Source: Deltaproteobacteria bacterium
GTDB lineage: Bacteria > Desulfobacterota_D > UBA1144 > Nemesobacterales > Nemesobacteraceae
Length of the DNA: 32,047 nt
NCBI GenBank assembly: GCA_029262295.1
Contig: JAJCZR010000075.1
Coordinates: forward strand, 1-32,047
Reading direction: 5' to 3'
The translations under genes and the position numbers were made by a program. The notes under the pieces are model-generated. The model saw nothing but the letters and a program-made list of their open reading frames with translations. It was not told the DNA's origin and ran no database searches. This document shows, piece after piece, positions 8,504 through 17,637 of this stretch (position 1 is its first letter; each line of letters opens with the position of its first letter).

Positions 8504-9631
8504 ATGAGTAAAAGAGCTTATCTGATAATAGATTCTAGTGAAAACAACAGCGATCTTTTTTATAAAACACATTTTATGGTACCAGACCCCGTGATTTTTA
8601 TTGAACATGGCAGCGAAAAAATAATAGTTCTAAATGATCTTGAACTTGAAAGGGGAAAAGAAGAAGCTTCTGTTGATACTGTGATCTCCCTTAGTGATTG
8701 TATAAACAAACTATCTTCTTCTAAAAAAAAGAATTACAACCCTGTTGATATTGTAGAACTTATTTTTAAAGAAAGGAAAATAATAACCGCTGATGTGCAG
8801 AAGACCTTTCCAGTTTTTTATGCTGATGAACTTAGAAAAAGAAAGTTTAAAGTTGCAGTTAGTAAAGATCATTTTCTTTTTCCATCCCGTCTAAAGAAAA
8901 GCGATGAAGAAGTTACTAAAATAAAAAAAGCCCTCAGTGCCACTACCCAGGCAATGAACATTGCAATTAAAATGGTTTCCGAATCAAAAATCAAAAATCA
9001 AAAACTTTATTACAAAAAAGCTGTTTTAAGCTCAGAATTGATAAAAAAAGAGATCAACTCTTATTTAGCAGGAAAGGGTTTTAATGCTTCACATACGATA
9101 GTGGCAGGAGGGGTCCAGGGCTCTATGCCACATAACACTGGTTCCGGGGAGCTGCCCCCTGATTGGCCAATTGTAATTGATATATTTCCAAAGTCTCAGG
9201 AGACTGGCTATTTCGGGGATATGACAAGAACAGTTGTAAAAGGAAATCCCTCAAAAAAACTCAAGAGAATGTATAAAACTGTTTTAGATGGACAAAAACT
9301 TGGAATTTCAATGATTAAAGATGGTGTAAAATCAAAGGAAATACATTCTTCTATTGTAGATCTTTTTGAAAAAAATGGGTTTACAACTGAAGCTAAAGAC
9401 GGAAAACCTCAGGGCTTTATTCATTCAACAGGGCATGGGCTTGGCCTTGATATCCATGAACCTCCCAGAGTGGGCAAAAACGGTGCAGTGCTCGAAGCTG
9501 GTAATGTTGTTACTGTGGAGCCTGGTCTTTACTATCAGGATCTTGGGGGAATCAGAATTGAGGATGTTGTTTTAGTTACAAAGGATGGAAATATTAATTT
9601 GACTAGATGTCAAAAAAAATTCATAGTTTGA
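8504..9631 (+). CDS. M24 family Xaa-Pro aminopeptidase/dipeptidase
   Basis: A 375-residue cytoplasmic metallopeptidase predicted to cleave X-Pro peptide bonds. Residues 1-140 are a creatinase-type N-terminal domain and the rest is the pita-bread catalytic domain. All five dinuclear metal ligands are present: Asp226 (VIDIFP), Asp239 (GYFGDMTRT), His311 ([14 protein letters not shown]), Glu339 (TVEPGLYY) and Glu353 (GGIRIEDVV). PepP and PepQ cannot be separated with certainty. No ribosome site is visible; TATAGT at 8485-8490 is 13 bases before the ATG. It heads a probable operon with a small monooxygenase-fold gene (8-bp gap) and mazG (9-bp gap). Confidence 0.88.
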   Translation: MSKRAYLIIDSSENNSDLFYKTHFMVPDPVIFIEHGSEKIIVLNDLELERGKEEASVDTVISLSDCINKLSSSKKKNYNPVDIVELIFKERKIITADVQKTFPVFYADELRKRKFKVAVSKDHFLFPSRLKKSDEEVTKIKKALSATTQAMNIAIKMVSESKIKNQKLYYKKAVLSSELIKKEINSYLAGKGFNASHTIVAGGVQGSMPHNTGSGELPPDWPIVIDIFPKSQETGYFGDMTRTVVKGNPSKKLKRMYKTVLDGQKLGISMIKDGVKSKEIHSSIVDLFEKNGFTTEAKDGKPQGFIHSTGHGLGLDIHEPPRVGKNGAVLEAGNVVTVEPGLYYQDLGGIRIEDVVLVTKDGNINLTRCQKKFIV

Positions 9632-9639
9632 TGTAAGTA

Positions 9640-9927
9640 ATGATAAAAAAACTGGTTAAGTACAAGGTTAAAAAAGGTTCAGAAGAGATTGTAGTTCAGT
9701 CTATCCAAAGGCTTCTCAATGCAATTTTAATAAATGAGCCTGGCACCAAGTATGAAGCTTTTAAATCTGGTGATGAAAGAGAGTTTATACACATTATAAA
9801 TTTCTCTGACCATCAAGCGGAACTCAGACATAAAGAGGCTGAATACACCAGGGAGTTTGTCGAAGAAATTTATCTTTACTGTGAAATTACCCCCCAGTTT
9901 GTTGATCTATATTCGATCAAAACCTAG
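9640..9927 (+). CDS. small ABM/YgiN-like ferredoxin-fold protein
   Basis: A 95-residue protein with the dimeric alpha/beta barrel pattern of the antibiotic biosynthesis monooxygenase (quinol monooxygenase YgiN) superfamily. It starts LVKYKVKKGSEEIVVQSI, followed by GTKYEAFKSGDEREFIHIIN and a helix containing EYTREFVEEI. The usual acting residues of this superfamily are few, so enzymatic activity is not shown. It sits between the M24 peptidase and mazG with very short gaps, so it is co-transcribed. Its role there is unknown. Confidence 0.55.
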   Translation: MIKKLVKYKVKKGSEEIVVQSIQRLLNAILINEPGTKYEAFKSGDEREFIHIINFSDHQAELRHKEAEYTREFVEEIYLYCEITPQFVDLYSIKT

Positions 9928-9936
9928 TTTTTCATA

Positions 9937-10707
9937 ATGCCAAAAACTTTTAGTGATATTGTAGAGCTTTCAAGATACCTCCGAAGCCCAGATGGGTGTC
10001 CATGGGATAAAAAACAAACACTTCTGACTCTCCGGCAATACATACTTGAAGAAGCCTACGAGGTTATTCAGGCTATTGAGTCTGAAGATAATGATGAGAT
10101 TGTTGAGGAACTTGGCGACTTTTTATTCCAGGTGGTTTTTGCTTCTCAGATAGCTTCTGAGGATGGAAGATTTACTGTGGATGAAGTTATAGAAAATCTT
10201 CACAGCAAACTTGTGAGAAGGCACCCTCATGTGTTTGGTGATAAAAAAGCAAAAGATGCTGATGATGCTGTTAAGAGTTGGCAAAATGAAAAGTTAAAAG
10301 AAAAATCAGGAAAAAAGCGGCTTCTTGATATCCCAAGATCGATGCCTTCACTTCTAAGGGCACAACGTGTTGGTGAAAAGGCATCGCAAGTAGGTTTTGA
10401 CTGGGATGATATTCAAGGTGTTTTTAACAAAGTAAAAGAAGAGCTATCGGAGCTTGAAGTTGAACTTAAAAGTGGGAATAAAATTGAATCTGAAAAAGAA
10501 CTTGGAGATCTTCTTTTTTCTCTTGTAAATCTTGCAAGGCATATGGGTGTTGATGCAGAAACAGCTTCCCATAGCGCGACTGAAAAATTTATGAAAAGAT
10601 TTAACAAACTTGAAGATAAAGCTTTGCAACTTGGTAAAAATCTTACCGAAATGAGCCCGGATGAGATGGAGAAAATTTGGGAAGACATTAAAAAAGAGAA
10701 AGTTTAG
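9937..10707 (+). CDS. mazG: nucleoside triphosphate pyrophosphohydrolase MazG
   Basis: A 256-residue house-cleaning enzyme that hydrolyses (d)NTPs to monophosphates and pyrophosphate, removing damaged or excess nucleotides. There are two tandem MazG domains. The first begins LRSPDGCPWDKKQT and holds the EEAYE...EELGD metal-binding motif (residues ~46-66). The second, at ~165-235, holds EELSELEVEL...EKELGDLLFSLVN. This is the full-length two-domain form typical of Proteobacteria. It ends 7 bases from the convergent cupredoxin gene, with no clear hairpin between them. Confidence 0.93.
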   Translation: MPKTFSDIVELSRYLRSPDGCPWDKKQTLLTLRQYILEEAYEVIQAIESEDNDEIVEELGDFLFQVVFASQIASEDGRFTVDEVIENLHSKLVRRHPHVFGDKKAKDADDAVKSWQNEKLKEKSGKKRLLDIPRSMPSLLRAQRVGEKASQVGFDWDDIQGVFNKVKEELSELEVELKSGNKIESEKELGDLLFSLVNLARHMGVDAETASHSATEKFMKRFNKLEDKALQLGKNLTEMSPDEMEKIWEDIKKEKV

Positions 10708-10713
10708 CTTTTA

Positions 10714-11097
10714 CTATTTTTTCTCTACTACTTCCAAAGTGCCTACCATTCCTTTTTTCTTATGGTTTGCAAATATATTTTTCTTGTCGCAGTAAAACTC
10801 ATAAGTCCCAGTCTTGGTAGGAGTAAAACTGACAACCCCTTTATCTCCTGACCCGACATCTTCATTGAAGAATATTCCACTTTCCGGATCATCAATTGTG
10901 ATATTATGAGGGATTATGGATGTGACGCTTTTGAGTTTAAGCTCCACAGGTTTATTTACCTCAACTACTATTTTTTCCGGAACAAATTTGTAGCTATCCA
11001 GAATTACTTCAATTGTTTGAGTTTCTTCGGCAATTGAACTACTTGTAAAAAAAACTGTAAATAAAATTATTGAGAATAGTGCAGTTATGATCTTCAT
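10714..11097 (-). CDS. exported cupredoxin (type-1 copper protein)
   Basis: A 127-residue periplasmic protein. The signal peptide MKIITALFSIILFTVFFTSS precedes SIAEET. The frame is open for 27 more codons upstream, but the ATG at 11097 is chosen because GGAG lies 8 bases before it and the signal peptide starts there. Copper ligands: His in IIPHNITI, Cys in YEFYCDKK, His in ANHKKKG and Met in GMVGTLEV. The Cys-His gap is 8 residues, longer than in plastocyanin or amicyanin, so the ligand loop is enlarged. Likely an electron carrier or copper-binding stress protein; partner unknown. Divergent from the UMF1 transporter. Confidence 0.75.
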   Translation of the reverse strand: MKIITALFSIILFTVFFTSSSIAEETQTIEVILDSYKFVPEKIVVEVNKPVELKLKSVTSIIPHNITIDDPESGIFFNEDVGSGDKGVVSFTPTKTGTYEFYCDKKNIFANHKKKGMVGTLEVVEKK

Positions 11098-11197
11098 AAA
11101 TATTTCTCCTGAAAATTTATTTATAGTTAAAAGCATAGCTTGATGACTCTCACTTTTCATTATTTTTATAAAATCCATATTTGGTTATTTTTTTGGG

Positions 11198-12451
11198 ATG
11201 TTTAAAGACAAACAAATATTTAGCTGGGCTATGTATGACTGGGCAAATTCTGCATTTGCCACCACTGTACTGGCAGCCGTATTGCCAGTCTATTTTAGCA
11301 AAGTTTTAGCTTCAGATCTTCCACCGCAGCAGGCAACCGTCTACTGGAGTTATATAATAGCAATTGCTCTATTTATTACCGCCCTTTTAGCCCCGTTTTT
11401 TGGAGCTGTTTCAGACCATACAAATAAAAAGAAGTTTTTTCTGAAGTTGTGTTTGGGTGTTGGAGTTGTGTTTACCGGGCTTCTTTATTTTGTAAAAACA
11501 GGCGACTGGAAGCTGGCATCAGTCTTTTTCATAATTGCAAATATAGGATATGCATTATCACTAATCTTTTACGACTCCTTACTCAAATTTGTTGCAAAAA
11601 AAGATGAAATAGATCGAGTGTCTACTTTTGGATATGCACTTGGCTACCTCGGAGGAGGAATTTTACTTGCCATAAATTTACTGATGTTTAGTTTTTTTAA
11701 AGACTCTTCTTTTGCAGCGAGGCTCTCATTTTTATCTGTTGCTATCTGGTGGGCTTTATTTTCTATTCCTCTTTTTCTTAATGTGCCTGAACCGGATGTT
11801 CCCAAAAAATCTGAAAGCAAAAACTATATTGGAGAAAGCTTTAAAAGGTTATTAACAACTTTCAGGGAAATAAGGCAATACAAACAACTATTCATATTTT
11901 TAATTGCTTTTTGGATATACAATGATGGAATCGGGACAATTATAAAACTTGCTGCCATTTATGGTTCCGAGCTTGGACTAAGTGCTACTTCTTTAATAGG
12001 AGCACTTCTAGTTACTCAGTTTGTTGGAATTCCTTTTTCAATCCTTTTTGGAAAACTTTCGGCAGCAATAAGTGCAAAGAAATGTATTTATATAGGGCTT
12101 TTTGTTTATATGCTAATTTCGGTTGGTGCATACTTTATTACCACAGCTTATCACTTCTGGATTCTTGCAATACTTGTTGGAACTGTGCAGGGCGGTACTC
12201 AGGCACTCAGTAGATCACTCTTCGCATCTATGGTGCCTGATAGTAAAGCAGCAGAATTCTTTGGTTTTTATGGTATGAGTTCAAAGTTTGCAGGTATTGC
12301 AGGGCCGTTAATCTTTGCTGCTGTAAGCCAGATGTTTGGCTCTAGCAGGTTAAGTATAATCTCACTGGTTATATTCTTTATTGCTGGAATTATTATGCTT
12401 ACATTTGTTGATGAAAAAGAGGGACAAAGAGTTGCGTCGTTAAGTGTTTGA
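11198..12451 (+). CDS. UMF1-type MFS transporter
   Basis: A 417-residue inner-membrane protein with about 12 hydrophobic segments. It belongs to the UMF1/Atg22-like branch of the major facilitator superfamily, shown by WAMYDWANSAFATTV near residues 10-24 and FFGAVSDHTNKKKFFLKL near 66-83, the branch's loop-2 motif. The second half holds GTVQGGTQALSRSLFASMVP, the matching family motif near 328-347. The substrate is unknown; relatives are implicated in amino-acid efflux in eukaryotes. It is separated from the divergent cupredoxin by ~100 bp and converges on hisG. Confidence 0.85.
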   Translation: MFKDKQIFSWAMYDWANSAFATTVLAAVLPVYFSKVLASDLPPQQATVYWSYIIAIALFITALLAPFFGAVSDHTNKKKFFLKLCLGVGVVFTGLLYFVKTGDWKLASVFFIIANIGYALSLIFYDSLLKFVAKKDEIDRVSTFGYALGYLGGGILLAINLLMFSFFKDSSFAARLSFLSVAIWWALFSIPLFLNVPEPDVPKKSESKNYIGESFKRLLTTFREIRQYKQLFIFLIAFWIYNDGIGTIIKLAAIYGSELGLSATSLIGALLVTQFVGIPFSILFGKLSAAISAKKCIYIGLFVYMLISVGAYFITTAYHFWILAILVGTVQGGTQALSRSLFASMVPDSKAAEFFGFYGMSSKFAGIAGPLIFAAVSQMFGSSRLSIISLVIFFIAGIIMLTFVDEKEGQRVASLSV

Positions 12452-12463
12452 AGTTGGGGAATG

Positions 12464-12483
12464 AAAGTTATCTAACTTTTTTT
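12464..12483 (+). terminator. weak terminator between the UMF1 transporter and hisG
   Basis: AAAGTT (12464-12469) pairs with AACTTT (12474-12479) around a 4-base loop, followed by more T. The 6-bp A/T-rich stem is weak and overlaps the 3' end of hisG. Confidence 0.35.
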
Positions 12484-13091
12484 AGCTTGTTAATAAGTCC
12501 TCTAACTTCTTCTGATTTAACTTTCATGCTTACCTTGTTTACGATAAACCTTGCAGTAATATCAGCTATTTTATCTATGATCTTAAGCTTATTTTCCTTT
12601 AATGTTTCCCCTGTGGCAGTGAGATCGACTATTACATCTGAAAGTCCAACAATTGGAGCAAGTTCGATTGAGCCATAAAGTTTCATTATCTCTGCCCTAA
12701 TACCCTTTTGCCTATAGAAATTATTTGCAATCTTAGGGTATTTAGTTGCAACTTTTAGTGTGCCAGATGGAGATATTTCCATTTTGAAATCGTTTGGCGC
12801 CGCCACTATCAGTTTGCATTTACCAATTCCAAGATCAAGTGGTTCATAAAGGTTGTAATTTTCTTCCATCATTGTGTCTTTTCCGACTATACCGCAGTCT
12901 GCTGCTCCATATTCAACATAAGTGGGAACATCTGTAGGCCTTACAATTAATATTTTTAATTGGTACTCTTCAAACTCAAATATAAGCTTTCTTGTGTCAT
13001 CAAGTACTTTGCTTAAATCAATATCAGCTTTATTAAATAAAACTACAGCTTCCTCAAACAACCTTCCGCGCGACATTGCAATAGTAATCAA
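12468..13091 (-). CDS. hisG: ATP phosphoribosyltransferase, short form
   Basis: First enzyme of histidine biosynthesis, joining ATP and PRPP to give phosphoribosyl-ATP. The 207-residue length and missing C-terminal regulatory domain make it the HisG-S form, which needs the HisZ regulatory subunit; hisZ is not in the window. Motifs: ITIAMSRGRLFEEAV at the N-terminus, VRPTDVPTYVEYGAADCGIVG near 50-70, and the PRPP loop SDVIVDLTATGETL near 150-163. The start is TTG 13091, overlapping the murA stop as TTGA. A GGAGGG 8 bases before it supports TTG over the later ATG. Last gene of prmC-murA-hisG. Confidence 0.93.
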   Translation of the reverse strand: MITIAMSRGRLFEEAVVLFNKADIDLSKVLDDTRKLIFEFEEYQLKILIVRPTDVPTYVEYGAADCGIVGKDTMMEENYNLYEPLDLGIGKCKLIVAAPNDFKMEISPSGTLKVATKYPKIANNFYRQKGIRAEIMKLYGSIELAPIVGLSDVIVDLTATGETLKENKLKIIDKIADITARFIVNKVSMKVKSEEVRGLINKLKKVR

Positions 13092-14344
13092 TATTCTTCC
13101 CTCCAGATTTTAGCTCCCACTGCTTCAAGTTTCTTATCGAGCTGCTCATATCCCCTGTCCAAGTGATAAACCCTGAGCACTTCTGTCTTTCCTTTTGCCG
13201 CAAGTCCTGCAAGCACAAGGGATGCGCTTGCCCTTAGGTCGCTTGCCATTATCGGAGCGCCGCTTATTTCCCTAACCCCTCTTACAACTGCACTATTCCC
13301 AACAATCTTAATATCGGCACCCATTCTTCTGAGTTCGCTTGTATGCATAAATCTTTGGGGAAAAATGTTTTCAGTGATAATACTCATTCCCTGGCAAAGG
13401 CACATAAGGGTCATCATCTGTGCCTGCATATCTGTTGGAAATCCCGGATATGGAAGAGTTGAAATATCTGTGCTCGTTATCTCTTTGCTACCTTTTACCC
13501 TTATGGAACCATTATCCCTTTTTATTTCTACACCTGCTTGTATAAGCTTTCCGGCAAGGTTTCCTAAATGTTCAAATTTGCAGTTTTTTATAGTCAGGTC
13601 ACTTTCGTTAAGAGATGCAGCTATCATTAGTGTTCCTGCTTCAATCCTGTCGGGCATTATTTCATAATCTTTGATTGGGTTGAGTTTTTTTACACCTTCT
13701 ATTGTTATTATGTCTGTTCCGGCACCTTCAATTTTAGCACCCATTTTGATCAATACATTTGCAAGATCAACCACTTCCGGTTCACATGCAGCATTTAAAA
13801 GCACCGTCTCACCTTCAGATATCGAAGCTGAGAGCATAATGTTTTCAGTGCCAGTTACTGTTGAAACATCAAAAGGAATTACCCCGCCTTTTAATACTTT
13901 TGCTGATGTTTCCACATATCCTTCTTCAAGTTTTGTTTTAGCACCTAGTATCTCAAGCCCTTTAATGTGCTGATCAATAGGCCTTTCCCCAATAGCGCAA
14001 CCACCGGGAAGAGAAACGCGTGATTTTCTAAATCTAGCAGTTAGTGGGCCTAACACAAGCACAGAGGCCCTCATTGTTTTTACAAGATCATAAGGAGCTT
14101 CCCAATTATCAATGTTAGTTGAATCTATTTTTAGTTTTTCGTTTTCATATTCTACTTCTGCACCAAGAATTTTGAGAAGCTTTATCATTGTGCGTACATC
14201 AGAAAGATCAGGAACATTAGTGAATGTGTTTACCCCTTCATTAAGGATGCATGCTGCCATTATTGGAAGCACTGCATTTTTAGCACCGCTTACCCTTACT
14301 TCACCTTCTAATCTTGTGCCGCCTTCTATTACTATTTTTTCCAT
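13088..14344 (-). CDS. murA: UDP-N-acetylglucosamine 1-carboxyvinyltransferase
   Basis: Adds enolpyruvate from PEP to UDP-GlcNAc, the first committed step of peptidoglycan synthesis. The 418-residue length is standard. The N-terminal motif GTRLEGEVRVSGAKNAVLPI (residues ~9-28) carries the conserved Lys-Asn pair. The active-site loop PGGCAIGERPIDQH near 112-125 keeps the Cys that is the fosfomycin target, so the enzyme should be fosfomycin-sensitive. The C-terminal YHLDRGYEQLDKKLEAVGA is the usual end. AAGGA precedes the ATG. It overlaps prmC by 13 bases and hisG by 4, so translation is probably coupled. Confidence 0.95.
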   Translation of the reverse strand: MEKIVIEGGTRLEGEVRVSGAKNAVLPIMAACILNEGVNTFTNVPDLSDVRTMIKLLKILGAEVEYENEKLKIDSTNIDNWEAPYDLVKTMRASVLVLGPLTARFRKSRVSLPGGCAIGERPIDQHIKGLEILGAKTKLEEGYVETSAKVLKGGVIPFDVSTVTGTENIMLSASISEGETVLLNAACEPEVVDLANVLIKMGAKIEGAGTDIITIEGVKKLNPIKDYEIMPDRIEAGTLMIAASLNESDLTIKNCKFEHLGNLAGKLIQAGVEIKRDNGSIRVKGSKEITSTDISTLPYPGFPTDMQAQMMTLMCLCQGMSIITENIFPQRFMHTSELRRMGADIKIVGNSAVVRGVREISGAPIMASDLRASASLVLAGLAAKGKTEVLRVYHLDRGYEQLDKKLEAVGAKIWREEY

Positions 14345-15180
14345 TTTCCTTTTATTACCCTTTCAATGCCATTAAGATCGTTTGTTGATTCTATATTTGA
14401 ATATTGATTTTCTTTAAAAAATTTTTTTACTTCTCCTGCCTGGTTAATACCGACTTCAAGTACACACCAGCCATCTGATTTAAGCAGCCTTTTTGATCCT
14501 TCAATAATCTTTTTTATATGAAAAAGGCCATTATCCGCACTTACAAGAGAAATATGAGGTTCATGATGTTGAACCTCAGTTTGAAGTTTTCTTAAATCTT
14601 GCTCTGAAATATACGGCGGATTGGAAATTATAATATCAAATGAAGATGATTGAAAGCAATCGAGTAAATTAGAGTTAATAAAATTTATTTTTGATTTTCC
14701 TTTATTTTGTTCTGCGTTTTTCTTGGCAGTTAAAAGTGATTTAAATGATATATCGGTTGCATAAATTTCCCTACATTCAAACTCGCAGTTTATAGACGCA
14801 GCAATACAACCGCTTCCTGTACCAAGGTCGAGCACTACGGGATTAGGTATTTTCCCAAGGATATTGATTGATTCTTCAACCAGCATCTCTGTTTCTTCTC
14901 TTGGAATCAGCACATCCTGGTTTACTAAAAATTTTCTTGAATAAAATTCTTTTACCCCAGTGATATAAGCAGAAGGTTCTCCCATTAGTCTTCTTTCTAT
15001 TGAAGCCATAAACTCATCACATTTAATCTTATCAATATTTTCATAGGGGTCTGAGTGTATTTTTGAAGTATCAATGCTGAGTATTATTGATAAAATTACC
15101 CGTGCCTCAATGCCTGGGTTTTCAAACCCATTATCTTTAAATTTTTCTTTGCCTTTTAGGTATAGTTTTTTTAATTCCAT
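14332..15180 (-). CDS. prmC: peptide chain release factor N5-glutamine methyltransferase
   Basis: Methylates the glutamine of the GGQ motif in release factors RF1/RF2. Residues 1-90 form the N-terminal helical domain and the rest is a Rossmann methyltransferase domain. The SAM-binding motif VLDLGTGSGCIAAS starts near residue 115 and the catalytic NPPY lies in IIISNPPYISEQDL near 187. Length (282) is normal. It is the first gene of prmC-murA-hisG; prfA, its usual upstream neighbour, is absent. It is divergent from maf over 37 bp; no ribosome site is evident before the ATG. Confidence 0.93.
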   Translation of the reverse strand: MELKKLYLKGKEKFKDNGFENPGIEARVILSIILSIDTSKIHSDPYENIDKIKCDEFMASIERRLMGEPSAYITGVKEFYSRKFLVNQDVLIPREETEMLVEESINILGKIPNPVVLDLGTGSGCIAASINCEFECREIYATDISFKSLLTAKKNAEQNKGKSKINFINSNLLDCFQSSSFDIIISNPPYISEQDLRKLQTEVQHHEPHISLVSADNGLFHIKKIIEGSKRLLKSDGWCVLEVGINQAGEVKKFFKENQYSNIESTNDLNGIERVIKGKWKK

Positions 15181-15217
15181 TTTATTAGAAAAAAGATTTT
15201 ATCAGTAATGTTATCCT

Positions 15218-15805
15218 ATGAAAAGTAAACTGGTATTAGCATCTTCATCCCCGAGAAGAAAAGAGTTGCTCCAGAAAATTGGATTTGAATTTAAAATTAT
15301 TAAGCCTGATATAGATGAAATAATTCTGGATAATGAAAATCCAGAAGATTTTGTTGCAAGAATAGCTAAAGAAAAAGCAACAAAGGTTAGCACAATAGTA
15401 GAGGATCCCGCAACTGTAATTGCTGCTGATACAGTTGTTGTAATCCAGGATGAGATTCTCGGGAAACCAAAAGATGATAATGATGCAGAAGTCATGCTCA
15501 ATAAACTGTCTGATAAAGTGCATTCAGTTCTTACTGGTTTTGCAATTTTTAACTCTGAAAAGGGCATTTTACATGTAGAGGTTGTTGCAACTGAAGTAAG
15601 ATTTAAGAAGCTTAACAATGATGAAGTACAAGGATATATAAAAACGAACGAGCACTCAGACAAAGCTGGGGCCTACGCTATTCAGGGTATTGGCTCATTT
15701 ATGGTTGAGAGTATAAATGGATCGTACACTAATGTTGTAGGTCTTCCGGTGTGTGAGCTTGTAAATGCTCTTGCAAAATACAAATTGGTTAAAATGTTTG
15801 ATTGA
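15218..15805 (+). CDS. maf: Maf family nucleoside triphosphate pyrophosphatase
   Basis: A 195-residue cytoplasmic house-cleaning pyrophosphatase acting on dTTP/UTP or modified nucleotides. The N-terminal LASSSPRRKELLQKIGFEF is the family signature with the phosphate-binding SxxR. The middle holds VIAADTVVVIQDEILGKP with the metal-binding Asp pair region (near 68-86). HSDKAGAYAIQGIGS near 147-161 is the third conserved block. The subclass cannot be fixed by eye. No ribosome site is seen; TAATGT lies 6 bases before the ATG, so the transcript may be leaderless. It begins the maf-yggS-proC-yggT run. Confidence 0.93.
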   Translation: MKSKLVLASSSPRRKELLQKIGFEFKIIKPDIDEIILDNENPEDFVARIAKEKATKVSTIVEDPATVIAADTVVVIQDEILGKPKDDNDAEVMLNKLSDKVHSVLTGFAIFNSEKGILHVEVVATEVRFKKLNNDEVQGYIKTNEHSDKAGAYAIQGIGSFMVESINGSYTNVVGLPVCELVNALAKYKLVKMFD

Positions 15806-15806
15806 A

Positions 15807-16499
15807 ATGGATTTAAAATCAAGAATTGATAATGTGTATGAAAGGGTTGAAAAAGCCTGCGCAAAATCAGGAAGAAAAATAGATGATATTAAATTGGTAG
15901 CAGTATCAAAAAAATTTGGAATTGATAAAATAGAAGAGGCTTATAACTTTGGCTTGCGGGATTTTGGGGAAAACTATGCGCAGGAATTTAGAGACAAAGA
16001 AAGAGAAATTGATAAAAAACTTAATGAGAATATAAGCTGGCACTTTATAGGAAGTATTCAAAAGAATAAAGTTAAGTATTTGGTTGGTAATACTTCATTA
16101 ATTCATACGATAGATAGTTTTTCTTTGGCAAAAGAGTTTAATAAAAGAGCAGCACGGCTTGATTGTAATGTGAATTCACTTATTGAAATAAACATAAGTG
16201 GGGAAGATAACAAAAGTGGTATTAAGCCTGGTGAAGTGAATGAGCTGCTTAATTCAATAAAAGAGTTAAAAAATGTTAATATTACGGGGTTAATGGGTAT
16301 GGCTCCTTATTCTGATAATATGGAAGATGCACGACCATATTTTCGTAAGCTTCGAGAGATAAGGGATGAGATTAAAGTTCATGCAAAAAGTTTTAAAGAG
16401 CTTTCGATGGGAATGAGTGGTGATTTTGAGGTGGCAATTGAAGAAGGTGCAACAATAATAAGGCTTGGTTCATTAATATTTGGAGAAAGGCCTTATTAA
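15807..16499 (+). CDS. yggS: YggS/PLPBP family pyridoxal phosphate homeostasis protein
   Basis: A 230-residue single-domain PLP-binding protein that buffers pyridoxal 5'-phosphate and affects amino-acid balance. The PLP lysine is in IKLVAVSKKFG near residue 30. Other family blocks are FGENYAQEF, WHFIGSIQKNKVKYL and LSMGMSGDFEVAIEEGATIIRLGSL at the C-terminus, where the phosphate-binding SxGMSxD is intact. ATG 15807 lies one base after the maf stop; an earlier in-frame start inside maf would add 14 residues that do not match the family. It is followed after 18 bases by proC, a very common pairing. Confidence 0.94.
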   Translation: MDLKSRIDNVYERVEKACAKSGRKIDDIKLVAVSKKFGIDKIEEAYNFGLRDFGENYAQEFRDKEREIDKKLNENISWHFIGSIQKNKVKYLVGNTSLIHTIDSFSLAKEFNKRAARLDCNVNSLIEINISGEDNKSGIKPGEVNELLNSIKELKNVNITGLMGMAPYSDNMEDARPYFRKLREIRDEIKVHAKSFKELSMGMSGDFEVAIEEGATIIRLGSLIFGERPY

Positions 16500-16517
16500 C
16501 AAATGGAGATTTATTAG

Positions 16518-17330
16518 ATGAGCAGTATAGGATTTATTGGAGCCGGAAATATGGCTGAGGCCATGATTAAAGGACTTCTAGCTTCAAAAAGCTTTAAAAA
16601 AAGTGAAATAATTGCAAGTGATATAAACACTGAAAGGCTGAAATTTATATCTACTCAACATGGAATAAAAACAACACCCGCCAATAAAGATGTGGTAGAA
16701 AACTCAGATCTTCTTGTTTTATCTGTAAAGCCCGGGGTATTTGGTTCTGTGCTGAAAGAGCTAAAAAATCTCGCAATATCCCAAAAAATATTTATATCCA
16801 TTGCTGCCGGAATAAATACTTCTTTTATAAAAAGCAAAATTGGAAAGAATATCAAGCTTGCGAGAGTTATGCCGAATACTCCAAGCCTGGTAAGGCAGGG
16901 TGCATCAGCAGTGTATTTTGATGAGGGTTTTTCTCGAGATGAAAAAGAAAGAGTGATGAGTATCCTTAGTTCTATTGGAAATGCCTATCAACTTGAGTCT
17001 GAAGAACTAATGGATGCTGTAACAGGGCTTAGTGGAAGTGGCCCTGCATTTGTCTCCATGTTTATCGAAGCTTTATCAGACGGCGGCGTTAAAATGGGTC
17101 TCTCAAGAAAGCTCTCTCTTGATCTTGCAGCACAAACCGTTTTAGGTACTTCAAAATTGTTGATCGAAACCCAAAAACATCCGGGTGAGTTGAAAGATAT
17201 GGTCTCTTCACCGGGTGGTACCACAATTGCCGGAATCCATAAGCTTGAAGAAAAGGGTTTTAGGGATGCGGTAATCTCTGCAGTTGAGTCTGCCACTATC
17301 AGATCTAAAGTGTTATCTAAAGAGGAGTAA
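16518..17330 (+). CDS. proC: pyrroline-5-carboxylate reductase
   Basis: Last step of proline biosynthesis, reducing pyrroline-5-carboxylate with NAD(P)H. The 270-residue length is typical. The Rossmann motif IGFIGAGNMAEAMIKGL is at residues 4-20. The C-terminal dimerisation and substrate domain begins GLSGSGPAFVSMFIEALSDG near 173 and includes VSSPGGTTIAGIHKLEE near 230. It is placed in the conserved yggS-proC-yggT cluster, 2 bases ahead of yggT. Confidence 0.95.
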   Translation: MSSIGFIGAGNMAEAMIKGLLASKSFKKSEIIASDINTERLKFISTQHGIKTTPANKDVVENSDLLVLSVKPGVFGSVLKELKNLAISQKIFISIAAGINTSFIKSKIGKNIKLARVMPNTPSLVRQGASAVYFDEGFSRDEKERVMSILSSIGNAYQLESEELMDAVTGLSGSGPAFVSMFIEALSDGGVKMGLSRKLSLDLAAQTVLGTSKLLIETQKHPGELKDMVSSPGGTTIAGIHKLEEKGFRDAVISAVESATIRSKVLSKEE

Positions 17331-17332
17331 AA

Positions 17333-17632
17333 ATGGAAATTATTGGAAGTAATTTAATTACAGCAATTGCAGATGTAATTGGTTTAATAATTAGTATCTA
17401 TACGTTTATCATTATTGGAAGAGTGCTTATTTCCTGGGTCAGCCCTGATCCATATAATCCTATAGTAAGATTCTTATATATGGCAACTGAGCCTATTCTC
17501 GGTTTTGCAAGAAGATATATACCACCGATAGGTGGAACTCTCGACATCTCACCCATCGTAGTGTTAATTCTTATTCAATTTTTAGGAAAACTAATTGTTG
17601 ACACTCTTTACCAATTGGCCAGTTCTATCTGA
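17333..17632 (+). CDS. yggT: YggT family integral membrane protein
   Basis: A 99-residue inner-membrane protein with two hydrophobic segments (roughly 10-33 and 67-92). The family pattern ISWVSPDPYNPIVRFLYMAT lies between them, and EPIL-RR-IPP-GG-DISPIVVL is recognisable. YggT proteins are linked to osmotic tolerance and to membrane-protein placement, but no exact function is proven. A GAGGAG lies within the proC 3' end, giving tight coupling. Confidence 0.9.
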   Translation: MEIIGSNLITAIADVIGLIISIYTFIIIGRVLISWVSPDPYNPIVRFLYMATEPILGFARRYIPPIGGTLDISPIVVLILIQFLGKLIVDTLYQLASSI

Positions 17633-17637
17633 TTGTA

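Noticed and set aside
13365..13973. Two plus-strand open frames of ~100 codons inside murA
   Set aside because: Antisense shadows of a clearly conserved murA frame; no family features or ribosome sites.
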